A stretch of DNA of 64,000 nt, taken from Jaminaea rosea (lineage: Eukaryota; Basidiomycota; Exobasidiomycetes; Microstromatales). Both the position numbers and the translations under genes were made by a program. The DNA is taken from the NCBI RefSeq assembly GCF_003144245.1, contig NW_020289976.1, positions 496,001 through 560,000 on the forward strand. The letters run 5' to 3'. The first letter of the stretch is position 1. Each line of letters begins with the position of its first letter. Under the pieces are notes generated by a model. It searched no databases. It was not told where the DNA came from and saw only the letters and a program-made list of their open reading frames with translations. Shown in pieces: positions 24,193 through 33,626 of the stretch.

Positions 24193-24193
24193 C
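24081..24193. repeat. (CAT)n microsatellite interrupted by an assembly gap
   Basis: Perfect CAT trinucleotides run from 24081 to 24112 and resume at 24158 to about 24193. The N run lies inside, so the true repeat length is unknown. It sits between the convergent WD-like and PTH2 genes, outside both coding regions. Confidence 0.95.
24113..24157. other. Assembly gap (45 N)
   Basis: Forty-five ambiguous bases flanked on both sides by the same CAT repeat. The gap most likely reflects collapse or failure to assemble the microsatellite. Confidence 0.98.
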
Positions 24194-24260
24194 ATCAGAG
24201 TCATGAGCCTCATCGAAGCGAAACAAATACATCCTCATTATCCACTCTGCGCAGCGTTGA

Positions 24261-25073
24261 CTACAAGAGCTTGAGGTGGCCTGCAATGGGGGCGACAAAG
24301 CAATGCTCTCAGCGTCCTTCTTCCAGCCTTTGTGTCTGTCGCCATCGATCGCGCACTCACCCGTCACCTCGTTCACAATCTTGACCGGTCCCGGTCCAAT
24401 GCCGAGTACCGTCTTTGACCCTGCGGCTACCTGTGTCCTCCCCGCATCACGAATCGACTTGGCGCATAGCCCCAGACTTCTTGCTTGCGCCTCAAGACGG
24501 TTCATCTCCTCTTCGCTTGGACACTTGAGGGCAACTTTTGCTTGTCTGAGGGCGAGATGAGGAGGATGTCAGGGCTCAGCTGAGCGAGCACGGTGGGGAG
24601 TGGGGCAGGCGTGCCGGCTCACCCTATTGTTTCCCAGTGCTTGAGGAGCTTGGGATTTGATTTGAGCATTGATTTGTAGCATGCGAGAGTGGCGTGGCTA
24701 CGAGCGAGCGAAACTCCACGGTCAGCTGAAATCATTCTCACGAGCCCCCGCAGCTTACCCACCTGCACTGCGCCGCGATCTTGCCCTTGTCCATCTTGAG
24801 GTCCTGCCTCACGAGCAGGACAAGCTTGCACTCCTCGAGCAGTCCAGCCTTGAGTACATTCATCTTTGCGTCGCCGTTCGCCTTCTGCTCGTCTGTCAAG
24901 TCCACGCTCCCGTCCTCACTCTCCAAGTCACTGTCGTCGTCTGCTTCGTCTTCGTACTTCGCTTTCGTCGAGAACAAGGACCTGCCTACGCCGAGATAGT
25001 ATCCGATGACGAGGGTAGAGAGGCTGAGCGCGAGATGTGAGTAGAGCGCCGACGACGAAGCTGGGCTGGCCAT
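24261..25073 (-). CDS. PTH2: Peptidyl-tRNA hydrolase 2 with N-terminal membrane anchor
   Basis: Four exons (25073-24763, 24697-24623, 24545-24361, 24280-24261) give 196 aa. The start has a hydrophobic anchor (SHLALSLSTLVIGYYLGVG), then an acidic linker. The PTH2 domain follows: CKLVLLVRQDLKMDKGKIAAQ, SHATLACYKSML, KHWETIGQAKVALKCPSEEE and VLGIGPGPVKIVNEVTG. The last exon is only 20 nt and supplies GHLKLL, the conserved PTH2 ending. The enzyme releases tRNA from prematurely dissociated peptidyl-tRNA; yeast Pth2 sits on the mitochondrial outer membrane, consistent with this anchor. It shares a 301-bp divergent promoter with the ribosomal protein gene RPL25. Confidence 0.93.
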
Positions 25074-25374
25074 TACGAGCCTGGCTGTCGGACTCGAGGC
25101 TATCTGTCGTCTCAACGAGGATTGAGGAGCGCAGCGAAAGTCGGGTGTAGCCTTCCAAGTGTCGAGCTGCATGAGGAGGGGCGGAAGTAGCAGTGGTCAA
25201 GCCACGTGGTATGGTGGGTCGACATCGACGGAGCCCGCCAGATTACTGCACGTGACCTTCGCAGCAAAGCGGGCGGGGCGAAGAATCGGACCGCCGCTCT
25301 GGCGCTGCGTCCTTCGTCCAGTCGAGCTCATCCTACTTCGTTCTCCTCACCACCACCTCCCTCCTCAAGCAACG
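25074..25374. promoter_or_regulatory. Divergent PTH2/RPL25 promoter with two CACGTG boxes
   Basis: Two exact CACGTG palindromes lie at 25203-25208 and 25249-25254. They are the class of site bound by basic helix-loop-helix regulators such as Cbf1, which controls ribosomal-protein genes in some yeasts. A pyrimidine-rich tract (CTCCTCACCACCACCTCCCTCC) precedes the RPL25 ATG. The regulator is inferred, not shown. Confidence 0.5.
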
Positions 25375-26180
25375 ATGTCGTCTGGAAACAAGGGACCTAC
25401 CAAGGGCGCTGGTGAGCATTGTCACAAGGCGCAAAAGATGGGCAGCAGCAGCAGCAGAGTGGCGGGAGAGGAGGATCAGGTTGGAGGCAGGGAGAGCGGA
25501 TGATTCGCAGAATTGCAGGTTCGAGGCAAAAGAAGGCCGTCCAGGCCAGCAGACCCGCAACCTCGATAGAGAAGACGAAGAGCTTTGCAGACGTCATCAT
25601 TTGGATGTCACGGGATCGTGGAGGGGAGGATGGAAGGGTTGCGCTAGTGCTGGCTGCTGCCTTCTGCGTAGTCTCGGCCGCTACGATGAATCGATGACTG
25701 ACCTTTACTTTACCGCATCTCCTCTACGCAGCCGCTGGCAAGGCCAAGGCCAAGCCCGAGGCCATCAAGGCCGCCGCCGCCAAGAAGGCTGCTCTCAAGG
25801 GCACCTCCGGCAACAAGATCCGCAAGGTCCGCACCTCGGTCTCGTTCCACCGCCCCAAGACCCTCCGTCTCGCTCGTGCCCCCAGGTACCCGCGCAAGTC
25901 GATCCCTCACGCCCCTCGCATGGACGCCTACGAGACGATCCTCTTCCCCCTCAACACTGAGTCGGCCATGAAGAAGATCGAGGAGATCAACACCCTCGTC
26001 TTCATCGTCGCTCGCACCGCCAACAAGCGCCAGATCAAGGCTGCCCTCAAGAAGCTCTACGATGTTGAGGCTCAGCACATCAACACGCTCATCCGCCCCG
26101 ACGGCAAGAAGAAGGCTTTCGTCCGCCTCGCGGCTGACCAGGACGCCCTCGACATTGCCAACAAGGTCGGCGTCCTCTAA
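25375..26180 (+). CDS. RPL25: 60S ribosomal protein L25 (uL23)
   Basis: Two exons (25375-25411, 25732-26180) encode 161 aa: [12 protein letters not shown], then a Lys/Ala-rich N-terminal extension and the uL23 fold ([63 protein letters not shown]). It ends DIANKVGVL. uL23 binds 26S/28S rRNA at the polypeptide exit tunnel. The 320-nt intron is much longer than the local norm (61-102 nt) and follows a 37-nt first exon, a pattern common in fungal ribosomal-protein genes. Confidence 0.97.
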
Positions 26181-27719
26181 ACGGGGAGCGAGCGGATCCT
26201 CTTCTCGACCTCTTTGTACGCATAGCCTCCTCACACCCACATCATCACCATTATGGCCTCACCACAGGTCAGCGATTTTCTTCATATCTTCTTTGCTGGG
26301 CGTGATCCCCAGACCCTTGCCACAGAGCTGTGCAAAGCCTCGACTAGGCGGGTCTGGGGGAGGCGGGGCGATGAGGGCGAAGGGTGCAGGGTTGAGCAAA
26401 CAAGAGGGAGAAGGAGGGCGAGTCGAAGGTGGTAGCAAATGCAGCGTTGACGAGGATGTAGGCATCTTGCCTTTCCCTTCGTTGACAAGCTGTGCTACTC
26501 CACCGTAACCTCGTCTACACCTCTCCCTTCTTTGCTGCTCTTACCTTCCCTTTCTCTCTCATCGCTTCGCCTTCCTCGGGCCTTGACGACCATCGTCTTG
26601 GCTGAGCACCTGTTTGGCAGGGTCGCTCGTGTGACTGCGTGTGTTGATAGCTTTTGCGTGTGCGAGACGGTTTGAGATGACCGTCGCTTCCCCTTTCCTC
26701 TTCTCCCATCCTTTTCCTTGCCTTCGCGCTGAAAGCCTCGAGATTCACCTTCACCTCTCTCTCTTGCCATTCATCTCGTTGTGCAATATCGATGCTATTC
26801 TCAGCACCAAGCCTCAGCAGCAGACTGAGCTGTGAGCAACGATACGAGAGTTGGCCGCCCGCGGCTACGGCGACGCCGACATGAGCTTCTCAGCCGACCC
26901 ACCATCGCCCCACTCAATTGCGAGACCACCATGCTCCTCCTCGCCTCGGCGCTATACGGCAACCATGAGACGTTCATTGCCCCCTACCTGCGTCTTCCCA
27001 TGCTACCTTGACAGCTTTGCTTGCTTGCTCACCGTACATGCTTGGCAGCTCGCAGGCAGCGTCCCTGCGCATCCCGATCGCTTTGCCCCTGCTCTTGCTT
27101 GACCTTGCTCGCTTTTTCACTCGCCCAGACCCCTTCTTCAATCACCGCGGGCGGGTGAGCGAGCGAGCGAGCAGAAGGCTCTTTCGTCACGCCTCATGCG
27201 ACGTACGTCCGCCCGCCCGCCCGCCCGCTCGCCCGTCCTCACCCGCTTCTAGCCGCTTAGCCGCCTAGCCGCCTAGCCGCCGCCGGGCACGAAAGGAGAA
27301 GGGGATCAGGAGAGGTCGAAGACGCCGTAGGCGAGAAGTGCGGGGCAAGAGGAGCAGGCAGAGGAGAGAGCGACCCTCATGCGACCTGCGTGAACGATTG
27401 ACGACTGGCTCGACGCAGAGAAGCTGAGTGCAGGGAGCTAGCTTGAGTCGTTGTGTACGAGGAACGAGAGGAGGAGGATGACGATGAGTGGTTGATCCCC
27501 CCCTTCTCGCTGCCTACTCTCTGTTGTCCTTCTCTTCCTGCATTACCACTCTTCCTTGTCTTGAGATCATCATCACCCTCTTTTGAGCTCGCATCTCTAT
27601 CTCACCCTGATCACGTACACGGCGCGCACCCAAAGGCAGCAACCACATTCCCTCGACACGCCATCCTTTCACGCATCGCGCTCATTTACTCGTACGCCCA
27701 TCCGCCCTACCACGACGCG
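26181..27719. other. Gene-poor stretch, 1.54 kb
   Basis: No gene can be supported between RPL25 and the next plus-strand gene. The sequence is strongly low-complexity: CT-rich tracts, CCGC-type repeats and TAGCCGCC repeats (27209-27281). Short open frames on both strands carry no domain, and I found no tRNA-like fold. It may hold a long leader or non-coding transcript. Confidence 0.4.
27209..27281. repeat. CCGC and TAGCCGCC tandem repeats
   Basis: Positions 27209-27234 are about six CCGC-type tetranucleotides. Positions 27250-27281 are four imperfect TAGCCGCC octamers. Both lie about 450 bp upstream of the orphan membrane protein gene. Confidence 0.8.
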
Positions 27720-28412
27720 ATGCCATACCTCCAACATCTCAGCAAGCGCCAAGGCGCCCTCACAGGTGTGACGAGCGGCGCGAGTGACGCAGGTAGGAAG
27801 GGATAGTGAGTATTAGCGGCCTTTTGTCCTCGCGCTCCAAATACGACCGACCTTCTGACCATCCCCAACCCCTTGCCCACTCGCCTTCACAGCAACTCAG
27901 TGAAAGATGCCACTTCCTCCCTCTCCACCGGCCAGATAGCAGGCGCGATCGTAGCCATCGTCGTTGGCTTTGGCTTGATTTGCTTCATGCTCTGGTACCT
28001 CTGCACCCGTCGTCTACGTCAACGCTCCCGCCTCAATGCATCGGAGCACGGTTCTGACAGGCCGATGATGACTCGCTCCCCCGCGGGTGCCGCAGGTCCT
28101 GGAGGAAGATCGACCCCACTGCAGCCGTACGGCTTTACGGGCTTTGGTGGGGGAAACGACAATAGGCAAGTGAGGTACAGCAAGAGGCCGGCGAATGGGG
28201 CTGCTGCGGGTGGAGCGATTCGTGGCAGGGACTATGATGCTGGTAGCGACCTCAGTCAAAGCACCGAGGCGCTCACGTCGCCACAGCCTATCAGGAGCGA
28301 CAGCAGGTTGGATGCCCTGGATGGTGGGAAGACAGGAGGCTGGAGGAACCCGTCGCCAACGGCAGGAGGTGCCAAGGCGGGGAGGGCTTCGAGGAGCTAC
28401 GCTCAGATCTGA
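27720..28412 (+). CDS. Orphan single-pass membrane protein
   Basis: Two exons (27720-27805, 27893-28412) give 201 aa. The phase-2 GTGAGT donor after GRKGY joins NSVKDATSSLSTGQ. One strong transmembrane segment, GAIVAIVVGFGLICFMLWYL, is followed by a basic stop-transfer stretch (CTRRLRQRSR), so the Gly/Ser/Ala-rich tail is probably cytoplasmic. The N-terminus (MPYLQHLSKRQGALTG) contains a KR pair resembling a Kex2 site. No family recognised. The layout (short ectodomain, one membrane span, disordered cytosolic tail) is common among lineage-specific fungal surface proteins. Confidence 0.75.
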
Positions 28413-28579
28413 GCGATGACGTTGTGGTATAACCTCGGTCTCGTCTCGCCGTGTACATGTATTACTAGCTTTCGGTCTCGATCGTTCCTGTCTCGCTCCT
28501 GTTGTCTCATTCCAGTCTCTACCTCTCGCCCTCTTCGAGCATAATTCACGCTCTGTCCCACTCTTGTCGTCTGTCGCGC

Positions 28580-29776
28580 TCAGCTAGCCAGATGCTTGAG
28601 CACAGCTTCGGCTGTCTCCTTGGGCCTCGTCACCACGATGAAATGATCACCGCCTGGCACGACGCTGAGATTCTTCCTAAGCATCTCGCCTTCTTCACCC
28701 AAGTGCTCCAAGCTCCTCATAGGTACGACCGTGTCTCCATCGCCCCAGATGGCGCTCACCTTGCCGCCGCCAGCCTTGATGACCTGCTTGAAGACGTCCG
28801 TCTGGTCAAAGATCGGGCCAGAGCGGTACGAGCTGAGGAAGGAGTAGAAGAAACCCGGGTGTTTGCGCGCTTGCCATGCTACCAGGGGGTTGGCGGATGA
28901 GAGGGGTAGCCCCAGCGGGAGGGTGCGGGCCATGGCTTCCATTAGAGGGTAGGCCAGGTAGGCTGACCCGAAGAATCGGGCGGTCGGGCGGAGAGAGTTC
29001 TTCGGCGTAGCACCGGCGGGGCACATGAGGATGAGTCTGGGCGAGAAGGTTCAGGGTGTGGTGAGCAGCTGCTCAACGGGAAAAGGGCCCTTGCACGCTT
29101 CTCTGGACGGGACTCACTTGTCAACGCGCTGCGGGAAATAGTGCGCGAAGTTGGCCACGATGCCTCCACCGAGGCTCATACCAAGCAGGTGGAATCTCGT
29201 CGGCCACGCCGGGAGACCCGCGAGGAGGTAGGTCATGACGCTCATGAAGAGATGCGTATCGTGGGGCACCCGAGGACTATCGCTGAGTCCCCTTCCCGGC
29301 AAGTCGAAGCTGAGCACCCGATAACCTGCCTCAGTCAATGCTGGGGCAAGAGCTCGCCAAGGCTGAGGGGTCGTGATCCCATGTACGAGGACGATGTGGC
29401 CCTTTGCGGAGGAAGAGGGAGGGCCGAACTCGTAGTAACGGATGCGACCAACGGGCGTGTCGAGCCAGTTGCCGCCTGGGAAGATGTCCAAGGGGTAGGG
29501 CTCGCCTTCCTTTCCTTTCGAAGGAGTAGGGGCCTTCTTGACCGAGGGGAGCGTCTTGCGATCGAAGGAGGGCAGAGTGCTGTGGGTCAAGGCAGCAGAT
29601 ACGAGTTGAGTAGGAGGGGAGACTGGAGTTGGCACCGCGCCCGCTCACAAGTAGGTACCAGCCAACGCAACAGCCACGGCTCCTGCTACGCTGAGTTGTT
29701 GCTGCGTGCTCGCATTGCGATCAAAGACGCGCGAGAAGGATTCGACAAAGGAGTCGAGCTTGGACTGGAAGGACAT
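28580..29776 (-). CDS. Alpha/beta-hydrolase with N-terminal hydrophobic anchor
   Basis: Three exons (29776-29649, 29579-29118, 29036-28580) give 348 aa. The N-terminus, MSFQSKLDSFVESFSRVF, precedes a hydrophobic stretch (LSVAGAVAVALAGTYF). The hydrolase fold shows the oxyanion region IVLVHGITTPQ, DLPGRGLSDSP, nucleophile elbow GMSLGGG (Ser), the acid region IWGDGDTVVP and the terminal catalytic His in GGDHFIVV. It therefore looks catalytically competent; the substrate cannot be told (esterase, lipase or monoglyceride-lipase-like). Introns are 69 and 81 nt. Confidence 0.88.
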
Positions 29777-30049
29777 GCTGATTCTTTGGCTGTGGTAAGG
29801 AGGGTAACGTGTGCGAGTGACAGGCAAGTCCGGATCAAGCACACCGCCCGGACCGAGATGCGCACGGACGTCACGGTCGGCAGAAAGGTGCAGGAACGCG
29901 ATGCGGCTTGGCCCAGCTCCATTCTCAGCGACAAGACATTCACCAACGATCTCTTGTCTATGTACAGCCTCGCAATCTCTCTGGCCGCAAAATAGGCCTG
30001 GAAACCGACTGGAGAGGGCGCTCGGCCACTGACTCATGCTCCACTCGCC

Positions 30050-31846
30050 TCACTTCTTCCTCACAACCAGAGTCCCCCTACCCGGTCCATGCTTCATCTT
30101 CTGCACTCTCTCGTTCAACATCTCACCCTCTAGCTCGCCTCCAATCTCATCCTTGAAGGCAACTCTACGACCACAGCGCCCTGCACTTGCGGGTGTGTCC
30201 GCTTCGGAGCCTGCCTGGCTCTTCCTACCGGTGCAACGCCAGCCACCCTCCCCCTCCTTCTCCGTCGATGATGACGATGAGACGCGACGTCGCAGAGCGG
30301 ATGAGAGGAAGGGTGCTCCTCCTCGGCGATTGCGTGAATGAAGCCCACCAGAACCTGTGCCGTGCTCGTGCCCGTGCAGATGATGTTGGGTAGGGGTGGG
30401 AGTGCTGCGCTCGCTCGTCGAACCTTTCTTGATGCTGCTCAAGCCTAGGGTGGAAGTTGAAGTGGCGGCTTCACGAGTACCGAGTGGTGCGATTGGACCG
30501 TAGACGTTGCTTTGCGCGTCATGAGGTAGAGGAGGAAGCGCCTTGCACTTTGATGTAAGATGGGCTTCCTCGTCTCCAATCCCGACGCGCCTGGTTAGAT
30601 CGAGCGAGGAGGAACGAAGTTGCACATTGTTTTCGCTGTGCTCGGCCCTTTCAAGCTGGTCAGCAAAGACGATGCGCCTCTTACTCCTCGTCGAGCCGGT
30701 GGCACTCGTGGGTGTCATTGTGCCCGGCGAGGCTGGCGTACTGCGATCGGAGCGGGCCTTGTGGGCCACCATGCCTAGAGAAGATGTGCAGGACTTGAGA
30801 GTTGGCTGGAATGTATCTCGCCCACCTGGACGAGAACTTGAGGAGCGCGAGGAGGTTGTTGATGACAAGGCTGAAGGTGGTGAGACACTGCCTTTCGAGC
30901 GCAGACGAAGAGGTTGCGTATTGGCTGTGAAGCGGAGCTCATCTCTGCTTGACGCGCGTGAGAGGTGAGGGGATACCTGCCGAGATGTAGGCGCAGTCGA
31001 GGACTGCAGTCGGCGATGCTCACTGTGTCCTACTGGAGAGGGCATGCCGCTCGACGTCTGCATGGGAGTAGTCGTGCGAGATTCATCGCAGCTCTGCTTG
31101 CGCTGCTTTTGACCTTGATCTCCTTGCCCTTGCTTCGCCCTCTTCTCAAGAAGATACTGGAGCTGCTCGACCTGCCTCCTCAGCGCAGCGAGCTCCAATT
31201 CTTGGGGACTCATGATGGAGACCGGCGAGACGGACGAGCTACGGCTGTAATTGCGACCGTCCAGCCGACCCGTACGTTCTGGCGCTGGTGTGGTCACGGC
31301 GATGTTTCCTCGTAGCTTGACGTCCTCGCTGCTTTGAATGGAGCCAGCGCCTCTACTACTCGTCGCATCCGACCAGGCTGCCTGCGGAGTTGTATCATCA
31401 CTGACATGTAGTTGCCGGTTGGCGAGGCGATAGAGTCGCGTGTCAGATGCTGACGTTGTGAGCTGCTCAGCACGTGCCGTGCGCGAGTCCCATGAGAGCT
31501 CGTCGTCGCAGTGGCTCTCAGAGTCATGAGCCTCATAGTCGAAAGCCGGAGCAACAAGGCCAGCGGGCGTACGCAGTTGGTCCCGTTGAGCCGTCCGTGA
31601 GTACTGAGTAGGATGATGAGCGGGACCGCGCTGTTGGAGCTCCTCGTGCCTTTGCAGCTGTAACACCCTCGCCGCCAATGCTGCGCGAGTCATCGCTGCT
31701 TCGGACTGTGAGCGGGTCCTTTGTCTGACTTCGAGGGGTCTTGTTGATGATGCGAGGGAGGAAGAGGACGAGATAGAAGCTGGTGATGCACTCTGTCGCT
31801 GCTCTGCGTCGCCGTAGTCAAGAGGATCTGCTCTGCGATTGGCCAT
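30050..31846 (-). CDS. Disordered Ser-rich protein with a coiled coil, unknown
   Basis: A single uninterrupted frame codes for 598 aa starting MANRRADPLDYGDAEQRQS. It is rich in Ser, Thr, Arg and Gln. A short heptad-like stretch, SPQELELAALRRQVEQLQYL (about residues 212-231), predicts a coiled coil. Other segments such as RRIVFADQLERAEH and GRRVAFKDEIGGELEGEML repeat a loose R-R-[IV]-[VA]-F-x-[DE] theme. The C-terminus is basic. No family recognised; a scaffold or regulatory role is only a guess. The long intact frame supports a real gene. Confidence 0.7.
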   Translation of the reverse strand: MANRRADPLDYGDAEQRQSASPASISSSSSLASSTRPLEVRQRTRSQSEAAMTRAALAARVLQLQRHEELQQRGPAHHPTQYSRTAQRDQLRTPAGLVAPAFDYEAHDSESHCDDELSWDSRTARAEQLTTSASDTRLYRLANRQLHVSDDTTPQAAWSDATSSRGAGSIQSSEDVKLRGNIAVTTPAPERTGRLDGRNYSRSSSVSPVSIMSPQELELAALRRQVEQLQYLLEKRAKQGQGDQGQKQRKQSCDESRTTTPMQTSSGMPSPVGHSEHRRLQSSTAPTSRQVSPHLSRASSRDELRFTANTQPLRLRSKGSVSPPSALSSTTSSRSSSSRPGGRDTFQPTLKSCTSSLGMVAHKARSDRSTPASPGTMTPTSATGSTRSKRRIVFADQLERAEHSENNVQLRSSSLDLTRRVGIGDEEAHLTSKCKALPPLPHDAQSNVYGPIAPLGTREAATSTSTLGLSSIKKGSTSERSTPTPTQHHLHGHEHGTGSGGLHSRNRRGGAPFLSSALRRRVSSSSSTEKEGEGGWRCTGRKSQAGSEADTPASAGRCGRRVAFKDEIGGELEGEMLNERVQKMKHGPGRGTLVVRKK

Positions 31847-32555
31847 TGCGAGGGCGTTGCGAGGGTGATTACGAGGCGTGCAACTTTGAAAAAGATGTAG
31901 GATGTAAGGACCGTTGGACAGGACGAGAGGCCATGCTTGTGAGCGTGGACCAGGCGGATGCGATTGCTTGTACGTTGCTGACCCTTAAGGTAAGCTTCAC
32001 TCATCTCATCACGCCCTCCCACCTGCGGGGCCGCCCAGATCGCTGGACCACAACATGGCAGAACGGCGTCGATGCCGAAGGCTACGCCGCGGAGTGCATG
32101 GCCATTGAGTGGGGTGGACCTGACGTTCTCTACCTTCCACCGCCGTATCCGCCGCATCCGCTTTGCCCTGACTTTCGTTGCATTTCATCGTCGTTGATTC
32201 ATCAAGCGGCCATGGCGATGGCTCGCTCTGCTGTTGCTTGCTTCCTCGGAGATATCGACTTCATCGGTCGCCCGTGACTCGCATCTTCGCCGTCTTGCAG
32301 TCATCATCATTGGCGGTCATGCATCTCGCGAAGACGATGGCGGTAGGAAGTCAACGTCGACGTGCCCGCTGCTCGCTCATCTGTATGCAGCCGACGCAGT
32401 CTTGTCACCACTCCTAACTCGACCCGAATGGCTTGCTCACATTATGTTCGACCCGCTTGAATAAAGGCAGCGTCACAGCTATCCATTAGCACGGGAGCAT
32501 AGTCGTGCGACGATATCAGGAAATGTACATGTCAAGCGTTGCTAACACGGCACGC
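31847..32555. promoter_or_regulatory. Upstream region of the 598-aa orphan and ETFA 3' flank
   Basis: A 709-bp spacer between two minus-strand genes. GAATAAAGG at about 32459 lies on the strand opposite ETFA. No gene seen on either strand. Confidence 0.35.
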
Positions 32556-33626
32556 CTACTTCTTCAGCTTCTCCATCATCTCAGGCACAGCCTCGTACAG
32601 GTCTGCTACCAGTCCCACATCCGCTACCTGGAAGATGGGCGCATCCGGGTCCTTGTTGATGGCACTGATCGTCTTGGCGTCCTTCATGCCCGCCAAATGC
32701 TGAATGGCTCCACTGATTCCGACAGCAACGTACAGCTCAGGAGCGATAATCTTTCCCGTCTGTCCGACCTGGAGTGCATTGTCCGCGTACCCGGCGTCGA
32801 CTGCTGCACGAGAGGCGCCTACGGCAGCGTTGAGCTGGTCGGCGAGTGGCTCGATGTACTTCTTGAAGCCATCGGCCGACTTGAGAGCTCGGCCGCCTGA
32901 TACGACACGAGGAGCAGTCGCGAGGTCAGGGCGAGAGGACTGGTTGATCTTCTCCTCTACAAAGGTAGTTGGTGCGTCGGCGGCCTCGGCATCTGAGACC
33001 TCCTCGATGGAGGCGCTGCCACCCTCCTCAGCGGCCTTGTCGAATGCAGTTCCACGCACCGTGATGATCTTGATCTTGTCCGACGACTTGACGGTAGCAA
33101 TGGCGTTACCTGCATAGATGGGTCGCTGGAAGGTGTCCTCCGACTCGACGGCGATGATGTCTGATACCTGGCTGACGTCGAGGAGTGCGGCAAGGCGAGG
33201 GATGACGTCCTTGCCGATGGCAGTGTGTCCAGCAAAGACGTGTGTGTATGAGTTCTTCTCTACGAGGGACTTGAGGACGGGGACGATGGGCTCTGAGTGC
33301 AAGCCCTTGTACTTTGGGGACTCGGAGGTGAAGATCTTGGAGACACCCTCGACCTTGGAAGCCTTGTCGGCTACGTCCTTGACGCCCTCGTCGCCGGCGA
33401 CAAAGGCGTGGATGTCACCACCGACCTTCTTTGCTGCGGTGAGGGCTACGAGGGAAGACGGGTTGAGGGTCCCCTTGCGGTGCTCGAGGTAGAGGAGGGT
33501 GTTGGCCAGCGAAATGGCCGAGGATGAAAAGGCACGGCTGCTGGTAGGGAGGCGCGAGGAGGATGCAAAGGCGCTTGCTGCGGGCTTAGCAGCGGAGAGT
33601 CGTGGGAGGAGTCGAGTGGCAATCAT
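32556..33626 (-). CDS. ETFA: Electron transfer flavoprotein alpha subunit, mitochondrial
   Basis: An intronless frame codes for 356 aa. The N-terminal MIATRLLPRLSAAKPAASAF with following Ser/Arg-rich residues is a mitochondrial presequence ending near SRAFSSSAISLANTLLYLEH. The FAD-binding C-terminal domain is clear: VVSGGRALKSADGF, VGASRAAVDAGY, QVGQTGKIIAPELYVAVGIS, GAIQHLAGMKDAKTI and INKDPDAPIFQVADVGLVAD. Together with ETFB it forms the electron carrier of mitochondrial beta-oxidation and branched-chain amino-acid oxidation. It is divergent from a DHH phosphoesterase gene across 391 bp. The frame extends upstream of the chosen ATG, but those residues lack targeting features. Confidence 0.95.
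   Translation of the reverse strand: MIATRLLPRLSAAKPAASAFASSSRLPTSSRAFSSSAISLANTLLYLEHRKGTLNPSSLVALTAAKKVGGDIHAFVAGDEGVKDVADKASKVEGVSKIFTSESPKYKGLHSEPIVPVLKSLVEKNSYTHVFAGHTAIGKDVIPRLAALLDVSQVSDIIAVESEDTFQRPIYAGNAIATVKSSDKIKIITVRGTAFDKAAEEGGSASIEEVSDAEAADAPTTFVEEKINQSSRPDLATAPRVVSGGRALKSADGFKKYIEPLADQLNAAVGASRAAVDAGYADNALQVGQTGKIIAPELYVAVGISGAIQHLAGMKDAKTISAINKDPDAPIFQVADVGLVADLYEAVPEMMEKLKK

Noticed and set aside
25500-25560. tRNA B-box-like GGTTCGAGGC in the RPL25 intron
   Set aside because: No matching A box, acceptor stem or anticodon arm can be drawn around it.
25500-25705. Possible C/D snoRNA in the RPL25 intron
   Set aside because: CTGA-like D boxes and GATGA-like elements occur, but no exact RTGATGA C box is correctly spaced with a terminal stem.
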